Below are positions 33,750 to 41,867 of a stretch of 64,000 nucleotides of DNA, one piece after another. Each line of letters begins with the position of its first letter. The first letter of the stretch is position 1. The notes under the pieces were generated by a model. It ran no database searches, was not told where the DNA came from, and worked only from the letters and a program-made list of their open reading frames with translations. Origin of the DNA: CAVQHY01 sp963712465 (GTDB lineage: Bacteria; Actinomycetota; Thermoleophilia; Gaiellales; Gaiellaceae); assembly GCA_963712465.1 (NCBI GenBank), contig CAVQHY010000008.1, forward strand, positions 124,001 through 188,000. Reading direction: 5' to 3'. Position numbers and translations under genes: made by a program.

Positions 33750-34931
33750 CTACGGCACGCCCGCGAGGGGATGCGCCCGGCTCTCGCGGAGCATCTCGCG
33801 GGCGATCACGAGGCGCTGGATCTGATTCGTCCCCTCGTAGATCTGCGTGATCTTCGCGTCACGCATCATCCGCTCGAGCGGGTACTCGCTGACGTAGCCG
33901 TAGCCGCCGAGGATCTGAACCGCGTCGGTCGTCACGTCCATCGCGACGTCCGAGCAGTAGAGCTTCGCCATCGCGGACGCCTTCGTGAGCGCAGCACCGT
34001 CGACGCCCTCGTCGAGCATCATCCCCACCCGGTAGAGGAGCCCGCGGGCCGCCTCGCATCTCGTCTCCATGTCGGCGAGCATGCCGGCCACCAGCTGGTG
34101 CTCGCCGATCGGCCTCCCCATGGTCTCCCGCGTCCGCGCGTAGTCGAGGGCATAGTCGGTCGCTCCCTGAGCGATCCCGAGCGCCTGGGCGGCGACACCC
34201 GGGCGGGAGCGGTCGAGGACGCGCATGGCGATCCGGAAGCCGTCGCCCTCCTCGCCGACCAGGTTCCCGGCAGGCACGCGGCAACCCGTCAGTGCGAGCT
34301 CCCCCGTCGTCGATCCCTTGATCCCCATCTTCGGCTCGATCCGCGTCACGTCGAAGCCGGGCGTCGAGCCCTCGACGATGAAGCACGAGATTCCGGCGTG
34401 GCCGGCATCCGGGTCCGTCTTCGCGAAGACCGTGTACAGCTCAGCCACGCCTGCGTTCGTGATGAAGCGCTTCGTCCCGTCCAGCACGTACTCGCCGCCC
34501 TCACGCCGTGCCGTCGAGCGCATCGCCGCCGAGTCGGAGCCCGAGCCCGCCTCGGTCAGGGCGTACGCGGCGAGCCATTCGCCGCTCGCGAGCCGGGGCA
34601 GCCAGCGATCCTTCTGCTCCTCCGTGCCTGCGAGCTTGAGCGCGAGCGAGCCGAGCTCCTGGACTGCCAGGATGAGACCGCTCGTCGCGCACGCCTTCGA
34701 GATCTCCTCCACGGCGACGAGCAGCATCAGCGCGCCGGTTCCCGTGCCGCCGTGCCGTTCCTCGAAGGGCAGGCCGAAGATCTCGGCCTCGCGGAAGAGC
34801 TCGACCACGTCCCACGGGAACTCACCCGATTCGTCGATTCCCGCGGCCCGGGGCGCGATGCGCCCGCGCGCCAGCTCGCGAACGAGCTCGCGAAGCTCCT
34901 GCTGCTCGGGCGCGAGCGGATCGTGGCTCAC
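33750..34931 (-). CDS. Acyl-CoA dehydrogenase
   Basis: FAD-dependent acyl-CoA dehydrogenase, 393 residues, second of its class in the window. Motifs: LTEAGSGSDSAAMRSTA, RFITNAGVAELYTVF, QILGGYGYVSEYPLERM and IYEGTNQIQRLVIA, with the catalytic Glu in YEGT. Oxidises an acyl-CoA and passes electrons to ETF; chain-length preference cannot be read. GTG at 34931 has TAGACT 7 bases upstream, so it is not in an operon with the small gene upstream. Confidence 0.92.
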   Translation of the reverse strand: MSHDPLAPEQQELRELVRELARGRIAPRAAGIDESGEFPWDVVELFREAEIFGLPFEERHGGTGTGALMLLVAVEEISKACATSGLILAVQELGSLALKLAGTEEQKDRWLPRLASGEWLAAYALTEAGSGSDSAAMRSTARREGGEYVLDGTKRFITNAGVAELYTVFAKTDPDAGHAGISCFIVEGSTPGFDVTRIEPKMGIKGSTTGELALTGCRVPAGNLVGEEGDGFRIAMRVLDRSRPGVAAQALGIAQGATDYALDYARTRETMGRPIGEHQLVAGMLADMETRCEAARGLLYRVGMMLDEGVDGAALTKASAMAKLYCSDVAMDVTTDAVQILGGYGYVSEYPLERMMRDAKITQIYEGTNQIQRLVIAREMLRESRAHPLAGVP

Positions 34932-34938
34932 GCCGGGG

Positions 34939-34944
34939 AGTCTA
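34939..34944 (-). promoter_or_regulatory. -10 hexamer TAGACT of acyl-CoA dehydrogenase (leaderless)
   Basis: TAGACT, 7 bases before the GTG at 34931. Confidence 0.55.
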
Positions 34945-34953
34945 GGGTCTGAG

Positions 34954-35160
34954 CTACCGCCCTTCGCCTCCGAGCCGCCGTTTCCAGTAGGCGCCGGGCC
35001 CCTTCCCGGACGGCATCCCCGCCACCGAGCTGAGCACGATCAGGACGATGATCACGAGCCATGCGTACCTGAAGCTGTCCGTGAAGATCTCGACGGCGAG
35101 CACGGCGAGAGCGGCGAGCGCCAGCAGCCAGCGCACGACGTTCCACGCTCCAGGACTCAC
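34954..35160 (-). CDS. Small two-helix membrane protein
   Basis: 68 residues with two hydrophobic helices (WLLALAALAVLAVEIF and YAWLVIIVLIVLSS) and a basic C-terminus. Reads as a small inner-membrane protein; no family or partner is evident. GTG start with AGGAG close upstream. It lies between the acyl-CoA dehydrogenase and the divergent amidohydrolase. Confidence 0.65.
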   Translation of the reverse strand: MSPGAWNVVRWLLALAALAVLAVEIFTDSFRYAWLVIIVLIVLSSVAGMPSGKGPGAYWKRRLGGEGR

Positions 35161-35227
35161 GACTCCTGCTTTCGACGGCGGACGACGAGGACTCTAGCGC
35201 CGCCTCCTCGAAACGGGCCTTCCCGCG

Positions 35228-35233
35228 TAGATT
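35228..35233 (+). promoter_or_regulatory. -10 hexamer TAGATT of amidohydrolase (leaderless)
   Basis: TAGATT, 6 bases, GTG at 35240. Confidence 0.55.
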
Positions 35234-35239
35234 GCGGAC

Positions 35240-36775
35240 GTGATCCTCACCAACGGCGTGATCCGCACGCTCGACCCGTCGCTGCCCACGACGGCGGCTC
35301 TTGCGATCGCCGGCGACCGGGTCGCCGGCGGCGTCGGCACGCATGAGACGGCGCTCGCGCCACCTGACCGGGTCGATCTCGGCGGCCGGTGCGTCGTGCC
35401 TGGATTCTCCGACGCGCACGTCCATTTTCCGACCTGGTCGCTCGCCCGCAGGCAGGTGCGCCTGGAGGGCGCGGACTCGCTCGCGGAGGCACTCGGCCGC
35501 GTGGAGGCGGCGAGCGCCGGCGTCGCCCCAGGGGCTTGGCTCCGGGGCGTCGGCTGGAGAGACGACCGCTGGGAGGTGGCACCGACGCGCCAGGCACTCG
35601 ATGCGGTCACCGGCGACGTGCCGACCGCGCTCATGGCCAAGGACTACCACTCGCTGTGGCTCAATTCGGCAGCGCTGGCACGCGCCCGCGGCGACCTCGC
35701 CGTCCGCGGCGGCGTCGTGGAGCTCGACGCCAATGGCGAGCCGACCGGGGTCCTCCGCGAGGAGTCTGCCTGGCGGTTCCGCGACGTTCATGCCCGACCC
35801 GCCGACGACGAGCTGGTGGACGCCTCTCGCGAGGGAGTCCGGATCGCGAACGCCCGCGGGGTCACCGCCGTCCATGACAAGGACGGGTGGCTCGGAGCGC
35901 TCCGCGTGTGGCAGCGCCTTCGAGACGAGGAGTCGCTCACGCTGCGCGTCTGGCAGTCGCTGCCGCACGACCGGCTCGACCTCGTGACCGAGCTCGGGAT
36001 CGAGTCGGGATTCGGTGACGACCTTGTTCGGATCGGCTACCTCAAGGTGTTCATGGACGGGACGCTCGGCTCGCGAACCGCGAGGATGCTCGACGGCTCG
36101 GGCGTCGAGATCACGAGCAAGGACGACCTCGTCGAAATCGTCCGGCGGGCTGCCGCGGCGCGGTTGCCGGTCGCGGTGCACGCGATCGGGAACCTGGCCA
36201 ACCGGGACGCGCTCGACGCGTTCGACGAGACGAGCGACGTCTGGCGACCGCAAGGCCTGCGGCAGCGAATCGAGCACGCGCAGCTGCTCGCACCCGAGGA
36301 CGTGCCGCGTTTCGGCCGCCTCGGAGTCGCTGCCTCGGTCCAGTTCAGCCATGCTCCGTCCGACCGCGATCTGGCTGACCGCTGGTGGACCGGCATGACG
36401 CAGGGGGCGTACGCCTACCGGTCGCTGCTCGACGCGGGCGCCGTCGTCGCGAACGGATCGGACGCCCCGATCGAGGAGCTCGACCCGCTCCTAGGGATCC
36501 GAGCCGGAGTGTCGAGAACGCTCGACGAACGCGCTGCCTGGCACCCCGAGCAGGCCCTGACCGTGGAGGAGGCGCTTCGCGCGACCTCGGTCGCCCCGGC
36601 GTGGCTCGCCGGGGACGAGCATCGTCGCGGCACGCTTCTTCCCGGGCGCCTCGCGGATCTCGTCGTCCTCGACCGCGACCCCGTAGCCTGCCCGACCGAA
36701 CAGCTCGGCGACGTCGAGGTCGTCGCCACGATGCTGGGCGGCCGCTGGGTCTTCAACCCGCCGCCCTGGAGCTAG
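35240..36775 (+). CDS. Amidohydrolase family 3 protein (YtcJ-like)
   Basis: Metal-dependent amidohydrolase, 511 residues, TIM-barrel of the Amidohydro_3/N-substituted formamide deformylase type. Metal ligands: DAHVHFPTW (HxH), the Lys-bearing strand IGYLKVFMDGTLGSRTA, PVAVHAIGN, RIEHAQLL and NGSDAPIEELDPL (Asp). The composite sandwich domain spans both ends (NGVIRTLDP at the start, RLADLVVLDRDP at the end). Substrate unknown; relatives hydrolyse amides or cyclic amides. Overlaps the convergent HYR gene by 4 bases. Confidence 0.9.
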   Translation: MILTNGVIRTLDPSLPTTAALAIAGDRVAGGVGTHETALAPPDRVDLGGRCVVPGFSDAHVHFPTWSLARRQVRLEGADSLAEALGRVEAASAGVAPGAWLRGVGWRDDRWEVAPTRQALDAVTGDVPTALMAKDYHSLWLNSAALARARGDLAVRGGVVELDANGEPTGVLREESAWRFRDVHARPADDELVDASREGVRIANARGVTAVHDKDGWLGALRVWQRLRDEESLTLRVWQSLPHDRLDLVTELGIESGFGDDLVRIGYLKVFMDGTLGSRTARMLDGSGVEITSKDDLVEIVRRAAAARLPVAVHAIGNLANRDALDAFDETSDVWRPQGLRQRIEHAQLLAPEDVPRFGRLGVAASVQFSHAPSDRDLADRWWTGMTQGAYAYRSLLDAGAVVANGSDAPIEELDPLLGIRAGVSRTLDERAAWHPEQALTVEEALRATSVAPAWLAGDEHRRGTLLPGRLADLVVLDRDPVACPTEQLGDVEVVATMLGGRWVFNPPPWS

Positions 36776-39021
36776 GCGGCCTTCCCCTTGACGAGGAACG
36801 TGCTCGAGCCCAGCGCGGGGCCGTACTTCGCATCGGCGCGCTTGCCGAACCCCGGCCAGACGTACCAGCGGTACCGGCCCGGCCGGAGCTGATAGGCCCG
36901 CTTGTCGTAGACCCAGCGCCTGCTCAGGACGAGGCTCGCCCGGTTCGGCCACGCGCTCAGGAGCTTACGCTTGCCGCGGTAGAGCTGGACGTTGTAGTAC
37001 TTCGCGTTCGCCGTCCGCGCCCAGGCCAGCTTGACGGGGGGAGCGACCACCTCGTCCTCGGCCGGCCGGACCAGGAGGATTTTCTTGCCCACCACGACGA
37101 CGGCGACCCCGGCAGACCGGTTCCCGGCCCGATCGAACGTCGCGATCACGTAGCGGTACTCGACTCCGTTCTTGAGCTTCGTGTCCGTGTAGCTCGTGCC
37201 GCGACCCTGGTAGACGACCTTCTCCCCTGCCGTCAGGGCGCGTTGACTGACGGCCCGCGTGACGAGGACATAGGCGAAGTCGGGATCGTTCGGCAGCACC
37301 CACCGCAGCGTCACCGACCGGTTCCCGACCTTCGACCTGGGACGGGTGACGTCCCCGGGAGCCTTCTGATCCGGAAGCAACCCTACCGTCGGATCGAGCG
37401 GCTCCCCCGCGGGCGGCCGCTCGAGCACACGGATGATGGTCGCCTTCGTCGAGCTGTTCCCGGGCGATCCCGTGTGGTCGGTCGCAGTGAACGTGACCTT
37501 CGTGTTGCCGAGCGGCAGGAAGTCGGGCGCGTCGTTCGTCACTGTCGGGTTGGGATCGACGCCGAGCTCGTCGACGGCGGTCACTCCTGCGAAGAGCTTG
37601 ACGATCGTCGTGTTGGAGGCCGGAACGCCATCGGACCGGTTGGCGTAGATGCTGAAATCGTTCGGGGCGCCGTTGATGATCGGAGCCTTCGTGTCCACGA
37701 CGTTCACGACGAAGGAAGCGCTGCCGCCGTTGCCGCGGCTGTCGCTCGCCGAGCACACGACCGTCGTTGCCCCGGGCGGCAGCGTCGATCCCGAGGCCGG
37801 ATTGCACGTCGTGACCGGCACCGGCCCGTCGACGGCGTCGAGCGCCGTCGGCGACGGGAGGTAGTTGACGGCCGCCCCGGCGGGCCCGGCTGCTTCGACG
37901 GTGGTGGCCCCGGGGACGCTCACGACGGGCCCGGTGGTGTCGCGCACCACCACGTTGAACGAATCCTGATCGGCATTGCCGGCGTTGTCCGTGGCCGTGC
38001 AGGTCACCTTCGTCGTTCCGACCGGGAACGTCGCCCCCGGACCGGGTGAGCAGACCACCGACGGCGATTCATCCACTACGTCGCTCGCCACCGGAAGCCC
38101 GTACGAGATCACGGCTCCCGTCGGCGACGTCGCCTCCGCGGGCGCGACCGACGGCATTGGGCCGAACGAGGGCTCGGTCGTGTCGCGCACGGTCACTGAG
38201 AACGTGCCGGAGGAACTGTTGCCGCTTGCATCCGTCGCCGTGCAGGTCGCCGTCGCCGTTCCTAGGGCGAAGGTCGCTCCAGGGGCCGGAGAGCACCCCA
38301 CCAAAGGCGACGCGTCCACGTTGTCGGTCGCCGAGGGCAGCGCGTAGCCCACGATCGCACCGGCGGCCGACGTCGCCTCCGTCGGCGCCGGCGACGGGAG
38401 CGTCCCCAGCAGCGGGGATACCGAATCGGTCACCGTCACTGAGAATGATCCGAACGCGGTGTTTCCGCCGTCGTCGGTCGCCGTGCACGTCACCGAGGTC
38501 GTCCCGACTGCGAATGTCGACCCCGACGGCGGCGAGCACCCGACGGTCGGCGACCCGTCCACCGCGTCGCTCGCCGACGGCTCCGTGTACGACACGGTGG
38601 CGCCGGCGGCGGACGTCGCTTCTGCCGCCGGCGGCGCGGGCAGCGGGCCGAGCGACGGCGGCGTCGTGTCGGCGACGACGACGTCGAACGAGCCGGTGAC
38701 GGTGTTGCCCTCGCTGTCTTTCGCCGAGCAGTTCACGGAGGTCGCCCCCAGCCCGAACAGCGAGCCGGGCTCTCGCGAGCACGACACGGTCAGGGGTCCA
38801 TCCTCGGGATCGTTCGCAGAGACGCTGAACGAAACCGTTGCCCCCGAGGAGGCGGTGGCCTCGACCGTCACCGTCCCGGGGAGGCTCAGCGTGGGCTCGA
38901 CGCCTGATGCCCCGGAGACGACGGCAAGCGCGACAGCGCCGGCTCCGAGGAGGACGACGATGCGCGACGGCCATGCGCGGGGCCTACGGATTCCAGCTCC
39001 CTCGGACGAAGCGGACAACAC
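36772..39021 (-). CDS. Exported HYR-repeat surface protein
   Basis: 749 residues. A hydrophobic signal-like segment (RIVVLLGAGAVALAVVSGASG) is followed by at least five HYR (hyalin) repeats of about 83 residues, each with EATSAAGA, a SDxVDxSPxVxCxP block, FxxGTTxVTCTATD and GNxxxxSFxVxVxD, then a divergent repeat, a fibronectin-III-like region (RSVTLRWVLPNDPDFAYVLV), and a C-terminal carbohydrate- or wall-binding-like end. No LPxTG or C-terminal helix is seen, so it is secreted or loosely attached. TTG at 39021 is tentative; it overlaps the upstream gene by 38 bases. Confidence 0.85.
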   Translation of the reverse strand: MLSASSEGAGIRRPRAWPSRIVVLLGAGAVALAVVSGASGVEPTLSLPGTVTVEATASSGATVSFSVSANDPEDGPLTVSCSREPGSLFGLGATSVNCSAKDSEGNTVTGSFDVVVADTTPPSLGPLPAPPAAEATSAAGATVSYTEPSASDAVDGSPTVGCSPPSGSTFAVGTTSVTCTATDDGGNTAFGSFSVTVTDSVSPLLGTLPSPAPTEATSAAGAIVGYALPSATDNVDASPLVGCSPAPGATFALGTATATCTATDASGNSSSGTFSVTVRDTTEPSFGPMPSVAPAEATSPTGAVISYGLPVASDVVDESPSVVCSPGPGATFPVGTTKVTCTATDNAGNADQDSFNVVVRDTTGPVVSVPGATTVEAAGPAGAAVNYLPSPTALDAVDGPVPVTTCNPASGSTLPPGATTVVCSASDSRGNGGSASFVVNVVDTKAPIINGAPNDFSIYANRSDGVPASNTTIVKLFAGVTAVDELGVDPNPTVTNDAPDFLPLGNTKVTFTATDHTGSPGNSSTKATIIRVLERPPAGEPLDPTVGLLPDQKAPGDVTRPRSKVGNRSVTLRWVLPNDPDFAYVLVTRAVSQRALTAGEKVVYQGRGTSYTDTKLKNGVEYRYVIATFDRAGNRSAGVAVVVVGKKILLVRPAEDEVVAPPVKLAWARTANAKYYNVQLYRGKRKLLSAWPNRASLVLSRRWVYDKRAYQLRPGRYRWYVWPGFGKRADAKYGPALGSSTFLVKGKAA

Positions 39022-39766
39022 CGACGATCATGCCCCCGAGCGTGGCGACCACCGCGAGGGTGAGCGCAACGCCGATGGCGATCAGGAGCGAGGAGGATCC
39101 ACTCGCGGACCCCGACGCGCGTTCGGGCACAAGCAGCAACGGCGCGGCGGCTCGATCGGAAGGCTGGTCCACGGCGATGGCCTCACGGGGGCTCGATGCG
39201 GACGCGGCGTCGGCCTGGCCTGCGTCACGCACAGCGCCGCGCGCTCGCTCGAGCGCGCCGACCGTGGCCGGCGTACCGCTTGCCGTGGGCCGCGGGTCCT
39301 TCGGACGGACCTTGCGGGCGGCCTGCTGCTTCGCCTTCGCCTTCGCCTTCGCCTTCGCCTTCGGGCTCGGACCCGAGTCGCTCTCGCTTTCGACGGCCTC
39401 ATCGTCTGACGGCTCCTGGGAGGTCGCGGGCTCGGGCGGCGACGGCGGCGGAGGCGCAGGGTTGGGCTTGGAGCGCTTGGTCGAGGTGGCGGCCGGAGCC
39501 GGATCCGGCTCCGGCAACGGCTCCGCCGCAGGCTCGTCGACAGGAACCGTGGCCGCAGCCGGCTCGGCGGGCTCGAGCGGCGCAGTCGCCGGCTGGGGAG
39601 TCACAGCAGGCGGCGGCGAGCCCGGCGGCTCGTCGGCCGTCTGGGCCCGGCCGGGCGACGCCCACAGGAGACCCCAGACCACCAGCAGGCCGAGCACGGC
39701 GACCAATCCCCGACGCCGCAACGGGTGCACGACACCTAGGTTCTGTTCATGTGGCGACGCCGCCAT
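38984..39766 (-). CDS. Pro/Ala-rich exported protein with Lys-Ala repeat and C-terminal helix
   Basis: 260 residues. Signal peptide RRRGLVAVLGLLVVWGLLWAS with RAQ, then Pro/Glu/Ala-rich low complexity, a KAKAKAKAKAK tract encoded by a pure 6-base repeat (GCCTTC on the plus strand, 39330-39362), and a C-terminal membrane helix LLIAIGVALTLAVVATLGGMI. Same overall plan as the exported proteins at 30-32 kb, but no sequence similarity. ATG at 39766 with GAGGAG 5 bases upstream. Translationally overlaps the HYR gene, suggesting the two surface proteins are made together. Confidence 0.75.
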   Translation of the reverse strand: MAASPHEQNLGVVHPLRRRGLVAVLGLLVVWGLLWASPGRAQTADEPPGSPPPAVTPQPATAPLEPAEPAAATVPVDEPAAEPLPEPDPAPAATSTKRSKPNPAPPPPSPPEPATSQEPSDDEAVESESDSGPSPKAKAKAKAKAKQQAARKVRPKDPRPTASGTPATVGALERARGAVRDAGQADAASASSPREAIAVDQPSDRAAAPLLLVPERASGSASGSSSLLIAIGVALTLAVVATLGGMIVGVVRFVRGSWNP

Positions 39767-39848
39767 CGCCGCTCCTCGCAGTTCGAGTGCACGCACATGA
39801 AAACAGCTACACGCGTAGCTTTCAAACGAGCCGCGTCCTGAGGGTACG

Positions 39849-41198
39849 CTAGCGAGACCAGGTGGTCGTGCTCTCGGGCACGACCGTGGGCAACGCGACC
39901 GTCCGCGCTGCGAGATCGGCGGCATGCTCGTAGACGTCGAGCGCCTCGCCCTCGCGGCCCTGAGCGCGGAGGAACTTTCCGTACGCCCGGTACGTCTCGG
40001 CAAGCTCCTTGCCGGCGCCCTGCTCGACGAGGCGCTCGACGGCGGTCCGGTACGAGCGATCGGCCAGGTCCGGCTCGCTCAACCGCTCGAAGACCTCGCC
40101 CAGTGTCCGCCACGTGCGGGCGACCTCGACCTGCTCTCCTTGCTCGAGCAGGTCCAGCGCCTCGAGCGCATCGGCCCGGGCGACGTCGAGCTCGCCGGTC
40201 TGCAACCCGAGCCGGGCGCGCTGCGCCCGGACCGAGCCGACGTACGCGGGCTCGGACAGGTCGCGGAACAGGCGCTCGGCGATGTCGAGATGATCGGCCG
40301 CGCCATGCGGGTCACCCTGATCGATGAGCAGGGTGGCGCAGTTTTCGTGCGCGCAAGCGAGGTAGAACGTGTCCTCCCCGGCCTCGAGGAGGGCGATCGC
40401 CTTCCGCGTGTACTCGAGCGCGCGGACAGGCGGCCCCTCGAACGCGTAGTAGCGGGAGAGCGACCAGTACAGCCGGATCAGGGTGGTTCGGTCCTGCACC
40501 CCGTCGGCCTGGGCGACAGCCGCGGCGAGCGCCTCGTGGGCGGCGGCCGTGTCGCCGACATCGGTGAGCGCGTAGCTCAGGTACGTCGCAAAGCGGACGT
40601 ACAGGACCGCGTCGGGGGATCCCGAAGCGACGATCTCGTCGAGACACGAGCGAAACAGCGCCACCGCCCTCGGGGTCTCGCCGGACGCGGCGTAGGCGCG
40701 CCCCAGAGCCGAGTAGAGATCCGGTCGGTCGGCTACCGGGGGCCGGCTGCGCTCGAGCACGCCCTCCAGGAGCTCGATCGCCTCTCGGAACCGCCCCTGG
40801 CTGCTCAGCGCGAGCGCGAGCCCGGCACGGGCCCGATCGGAGTGGTCGCGGCTAGCGTCGTCCCCGGACTCGGCGAGAAGGGATCGAAAGCGGAGCTCTG
40901 CCTGCTCGGCGTCGCCGAGTCGCAGAACGAGCTCGGCCTCGCCGAGCTCGAGCTCTCGCTCGGCGGCGGCAGGAACCTCGCGGCCGGTCTCCAGGTACTC
41001 GGCGGTGACGCCGAGCTTTGCCGCCAGCACCCGGAGCGCCCTGATCGAAGGCTGTCGCTGACCTGACTCGATCCGAGATACGTACGTGAACGACACACCA
41101 TCGCCCGCCACGTCTCGCTGGGAGAGACCGCGCTCCGCTCTAAGCCGGCGCAGGCGGGAGCCGATCGGCTCCGTCATCTCGTGCTCGTCCCTACCCAT
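39849..41198 (-). CDS. XRE-type regulator with TPR domain (RRNPP-like)
   Basis: About 449 residues. N-terminal XRE/Cro helix-turn-helix (GSRLRRLRAERGLSQRDVA, YVSRIESGQRQPSIRAL), followed by helical TPR-like repeats over the remaining 350 residues (for example LYSALGRAYAASGETPRAV, ALEYTRKAIALLEAGEDTF, TWRTLGEVFERLSEPDLAD). This HTH-TPR plan is that of RRNPP peptide receptors (Rap, NprR, PlcR, Rgg). Divergent to it is a 26-codon gene with a signal-peptide-like product. Of four possible starts (41240 TTG, 41213, 41198, 41177) I prefer ATG 41198 (TTGGGG upstream). Ligand unknown; peptide sensing is inference. Confidence 0.88.
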   Translation of the reverse strand: MGRDEHEMTEPIGSRLRRLRAERGLSQRDVAGDGVSFTYVSRIESGQRQPSIRALRVLAAKLGVTAEYLETGREVPAAAERELELGEAELVLRLGDAEQAELRFRSLLAESGDDASRDHSDRARAGLALALSSQGRFREAIELLEGVLERSRPPVADRPDLYSALGRAYAASGETPRAVALFRSCLDEIVASGSPDAVLYVRFATYLSYALTDVGDTAAAHEALAAAVAQADGVQDRTTLIRLYWSLSRYYAFEGPPVRALEYTRKAIALLEAGEDTFYLACAHENCATLLIDQGDPHGAADHLDIAERLFRDLSEPAYVGSVRAQRARLGLQTGELDVARADALEALDLLEQGEQVEVARTWRTLGEVFERLSEPDLADRSYRTAVERLVEQGAGKELAETYRAYGKFLRAQGREGEALDVYEHAADLAARTVALPTVVPESTTTWSR

Positions 41199-41242
41199 CA
41201 CACCCCAACCCATCGTGCCCGCTCCGACGACACAAGTCAACC

Positions 41243-41272
41243 ACTAAGAGGGTCTAAGGGAAATCGATCCAA
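41243..41272 (-). promoter_or_regulatory. Promoter of XRE-TPR gene with direct repeats CTAAG
   Basis: Read leftward: -35 TTGGAT (41267-41272), 17-base spacer, -10 TCTTAG (41244-41249). On the plus strand two direct repeats CTAAGAGGG (41244) and CTAAGGG (41254), 10 bases apart, cover the -10 and spacer: one helical turn spacing, as expected for an XRE dimer autoregulating its gene. Confidence 0.45.
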
Positions 41273-41329
41273 TGGCCGACATGACGTCTGTTACCACGCG
41301 GCAACAGCCCGATCCAAGGAGGATCCCCG

Positions 41330-41410
41330 ATGAACCTGCGGCATCTCCTCGCCATCCTGGCCGTAGCCGGCCTCGCCCTCGCGAACGGCGGCTACCACTG
41401 GGGCCCCTAG
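41330..41410 (+). CDS. 26-residue signal-peptide-like gene, candidate pheromone precursor
   Basis: A 27-codon frame (ATG 41330, TAG 41408) with AAGGAGGATC ideally placed 5-6 bases upstream. The product has a basic start (MNLRH), an uninterrupted hydrophobic core LLAILAVAGLALA with an ALA signal-peptidase-like end, and the tail NGGYHWGP. A perfect 12-bp hairpin begins 15 bases after the stop, so it is a complete transcription unit. It is divergent from the XRE-TPR gene. It could be a peptide signal precursor, a small membrane protein or a leader; the strong ribosome site and terminator argue that it is translated. An overlapping longer frame from 41272 looks like a shadow. Confidence 0.6.
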   Translation: MNLRHLLAILAVAGLALANGGYHWGP

Positions 41411-41425
41411 CGGCAGCCGATCCAA

Positions 41426-41454
41426 CCCGGGGGGACGTGCACCGTCCCCCCGGG
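41426..41454 (+). terminator. Perfect 12-bp hairpin after the 26-codon gene
   Basis: CCCGGGGGGACG (41426-41437), loop TGCAC, CGTCCCCCCGGG (41443-41454). No U-tract. Confidence 0.75.
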
Positions 41455-41477
41455 ACACTGCCGTTCGCTCCCTTCAC

Positions 41478-41483
41478 TACAAT
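41478..41483 (+). promoter_or_regulatory. -10 hexamer TACAAT of hxlR gene (leaderless)
   Basis: TACAAT, the closest match to the sigma-A consensus in this set, 6 bases before the ATG at 41490. Confidence 0.6.
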
Positions 41484-41489
41484 CCGGTC

Positions 41490-41867
41490 ATGCGGACGAT
41501 GCGACCAGTGCACGACGCCAACTGCTCGGTCGCGTGTTCGGCGGACATCATCGGCTCGAAATGGACGGCTGTGATCGTCCACGACCTCTCCGAAGGTGCC
41601 CGCCGCTTCTCCGAGCTCGAACGCGCATGCCCCGGGATCAGCCCGCGCACGCTCTCCGAGCGCCTGCGCGTGCTCGAGCACGACGGCATCGTCGTACGGC
41701 AGAGCTACCCGGAGTCGCCGCCGCGCGTCGAGTACGAGCTGACGGAGAAGGGCCGCGACCTGCTGCCGATCATCGACGCGATGCGGGAGTTCGGCCACAA
41801 GTGGCTCGTCGAGGAGCACGGGCACACGCATGCCGTTCCGCCCGTGATCCAGGCGGCGGCGGTCTAG
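41490..41867 (+). CDS. HxlR-family winged-helix regulator
   Basis: 125 residues. HxlR/MarR-like winged helix: the N-terminal cysteine motif NCSVACSADIIGSKWT, recognition helix GISPRTLSERLRVLEHDGI and wing VEYELTEKGRDL. The two Cys (residues 12 and 16) could sense electrophiles or redox, as in HypR/YodB relatives. No obvious regulated neighbour; the convergent M20 gene overlaps its end by 4 bases. TACAAT 6 bases upstream implies a leaderless mRNA. Confidence 0.92.
   Translation: MRTMRPVHDANCSVACSADIIGSKWTAVIVHDLSEGARRFSELERACPGISPRTLSERLRVLEHDGIVVRQSYPESPPRVEYELTEKGRDLLPIIDAMREFGHKWLVEEHGHTHAVPPVIQAAAV

Noticed and set aside
35240..36775. Dihydroorotase or urease-alpha-like assignment
   Set aside because: Motifs and length match the YtcJ/Amidohydro_3 class instead.
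36776..38049. Long plus-strand open frame opposite the HYR gene
   Set aside because: Low-complexity shadow of the HYR repeats with no recognisable domain.
41272..41574. 100-codon plus-strand frame overlapping the 26-codon peptide gene
   Set aside because: Arg/Pro-rich, weak start, runs through the hairpin and into the HxlR gene in another frame; the 26-codon frame has the proper ribosome site.
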